Source: DASRTE01 sp035656095
Lineage (GTDB): Bacteria > Actinomycetota > Actinomycetes > Jiangellales > Jiangellaceae
Assembly: GCA_035656095.1 (NCBI GenBank)
Contig: DASRTE010000218.1
Span: 1 to 13,859 of the forward strand
Length of the DNA stretch: 13,859 nt
Reading direction: 5' to 3'
The translations under genes and the position numbers were made by a program. Below the pieces are notes generated by a model, which was given only the letters and a program-made list of their open reading frames with translations, was not told the origin of the DNA and did not search any database. Below, piece after piece: positions 13,368-13,859 of the stretch (positions are counted from its first letter, which is position 1; every line of letters begins with the position of its first letter).

Positions 13368-13768
13368 GCCATCCCGCCGGGAACGTCGACGACGACGTTG
13401 GTCGCCTTGATCGAGGCGATGGCGACGACGCCCACGTCGAGCCCGAGTTCGTCGGCCGCTTCGCGACTCATCAGCGACACCACTCGGTGCGGCCCCGCCT
13501 GGATCTCGACCTGGGCCATCACGCCGTCCTTGCGAACGTCGGTGACCACGCCGGGGAAGTGGTTGCGGGCTGACTCCCGCGGCACCGGAAGAGCGGACTC
13601 CGCCGGCACGATCTCGCGCGCGACCCGGGCAAGCTCGACGCCGTCGACAACCAGCCGGCCGGTGTCGTCGTGCAACACCTCGATCCGGCCGGCCTCGGCC
13701 CATCGGCGCAGCGAATCGTCACTGACTCCGAGTAGTCTGGCAGCGTCAGAGATCCGATAATGCGGCAC
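13364..13768 (-). CDS. HTH and TOBE domain molybdate-responsive regulator
   Basis: A 134-residue protein joining a MerR/excisionase-like DNA-binding domain (about 1-52; YRISDAARLLGVSDDSLRRW and GRIEVLHDDTGRLVVDG) to one TOBE/Mop domain (about 66-130; SARNHFPGVVTDVRKDGVMA ... ASIKATNVVVDVP). The TOBE half resembles molbindin, which binds molybdate, so the protein probably senses molybdate and controls the mod operon it heads. It is not the classical ModE, whose HTH is of the LysR type. The start is GTG at 13768, placed because the HTH begins immediately and a TATTCT box lies 7 nt upstream with no Shine-Dalgarno. Whether it represses or activates is not visible. Confidence 0.93.
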   Translation of the reverse strand: MPHYRISDAARLLGVSDDSLRRWAEAGRIEVLHDDTGRLVVDGVELARVAREIVPAESALPVPRESARNHFPGVVTDVRKDGVMAQVEIQAGPHRVVSLMSREAADELGLDVGVVAIASIKATNVVVDVPGGMA

Positions 13769-13775
13769 GAATCAG

Positions 13776-13805
13776 AGAATATCTCCGCACCTGCGGCATC
13801 CTCAA
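13776..13805 (-). promoter_or_regulatory. Leaderless-type promoter of the mod operon
   Basis: On the minus strand TTGAGG (from 13805-13800) and TATTCT (from 13781-13776) are 18 bp apart; the GTG start follows 7 nt after the -10. Two small palindromes lie in it: CCGCA-CC-TGCGG (13785-13796) inside the spacer, and GAGA-ATA-TCTC (13775-13785) over the -10. The spacer palindrome sits where MerR-type regulators bind. The promoter is convincing; the operators are short and tentative. Confidence 0.6.
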
Positions 13806-13859
13806 CAGCTAGCTCGGCATGCCGTTCTCCGCCGTCGGGTCGTGAAGATCGTCGTGCAG

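Noticed and set aside
13769..13859. Possible moco riboswitch or other leader upstream of the mod operon
   Set aside because: The best promoter places the transcription start at the start codon, leaving no leader, and only small palindromes are visible.

Overview
The window is GC-rich DNA with strongly G/C-ending codons. It comes from an actinobacterium, most plausibly Nocardioidaceae or a related Propionibacteriales lineage (inference). The case for Actinomycetota rests on families largely confined to that phylum (DUF4245, DUF1707), on a ychF / ispH / xseA / xseB / DUF4245 neighbourhood that recalls the Mycobacterium tuberculosis Rv1100-Rv1112 region, and on many start codons only 6-9 nt downstream of a TANNNT -10 box with no Shine-Dalgarno sequence, as in leaderless mRNAs. 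I see no rRNA, tRNA, CRISPR array, transposase or phage gene. No gap between genes exceeds 300 bases.

Layout. (1) 20-1588: a TetR repressor diverging from an alpha/beta hydrolase, with two 15-bp operator-like boxes 22 bp apart between them. (2) 1589-2457: a perfect 16-bp inverted repeat, a 23-residue hydrophobic micropeptide with a good promoter and Shine-Dalgarno, a 14-bp hairpin, and a 3-TM protein of unknown function. (3) 2470-3766 (minus): the GTPase/ATPase ychF followed by a KTSC-domain protein. (4) 3820-5588: a five-TM molybdopterin oxidoreductase with an internal twin-arginine motif, diverging from a TetR/WHG regulator over only 29 bp. (5) 5639-10117: rmuC, a DUF1707 membrane protein, ispH (minus), xseA and xseB. 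(6) 10158-13768 (minus): a molybdate operon in the order regulator (HTH+TOBE), modA, modB, modC and a DUF4245 lipid-anchor-like membrane protein, with 4-nt overlaps or short gaps throughout.

How the genes fit together. Blocks 4 and 6 form a molybdenum theme: the ABC importer supplies molybdate, which is needed for the molybdenum cofactor of the membrane oxidoreductase. Each block has its own regulator and its own leaderless-type promoter. Block 5 is housekeeping: isoprenoid precursor synthesis (ispH), exonuclease VII (xseA/xseB) and recombination or DNA maintenance (rmuC). Block 1 looks like a small repressor/enzyme module responding to an unknown small molecule. The most unusual items are the predicted dual Sec/Tat molybdoenzyme, the density of leaderless starts, the micropeptide, and the 16-bp palindrome.
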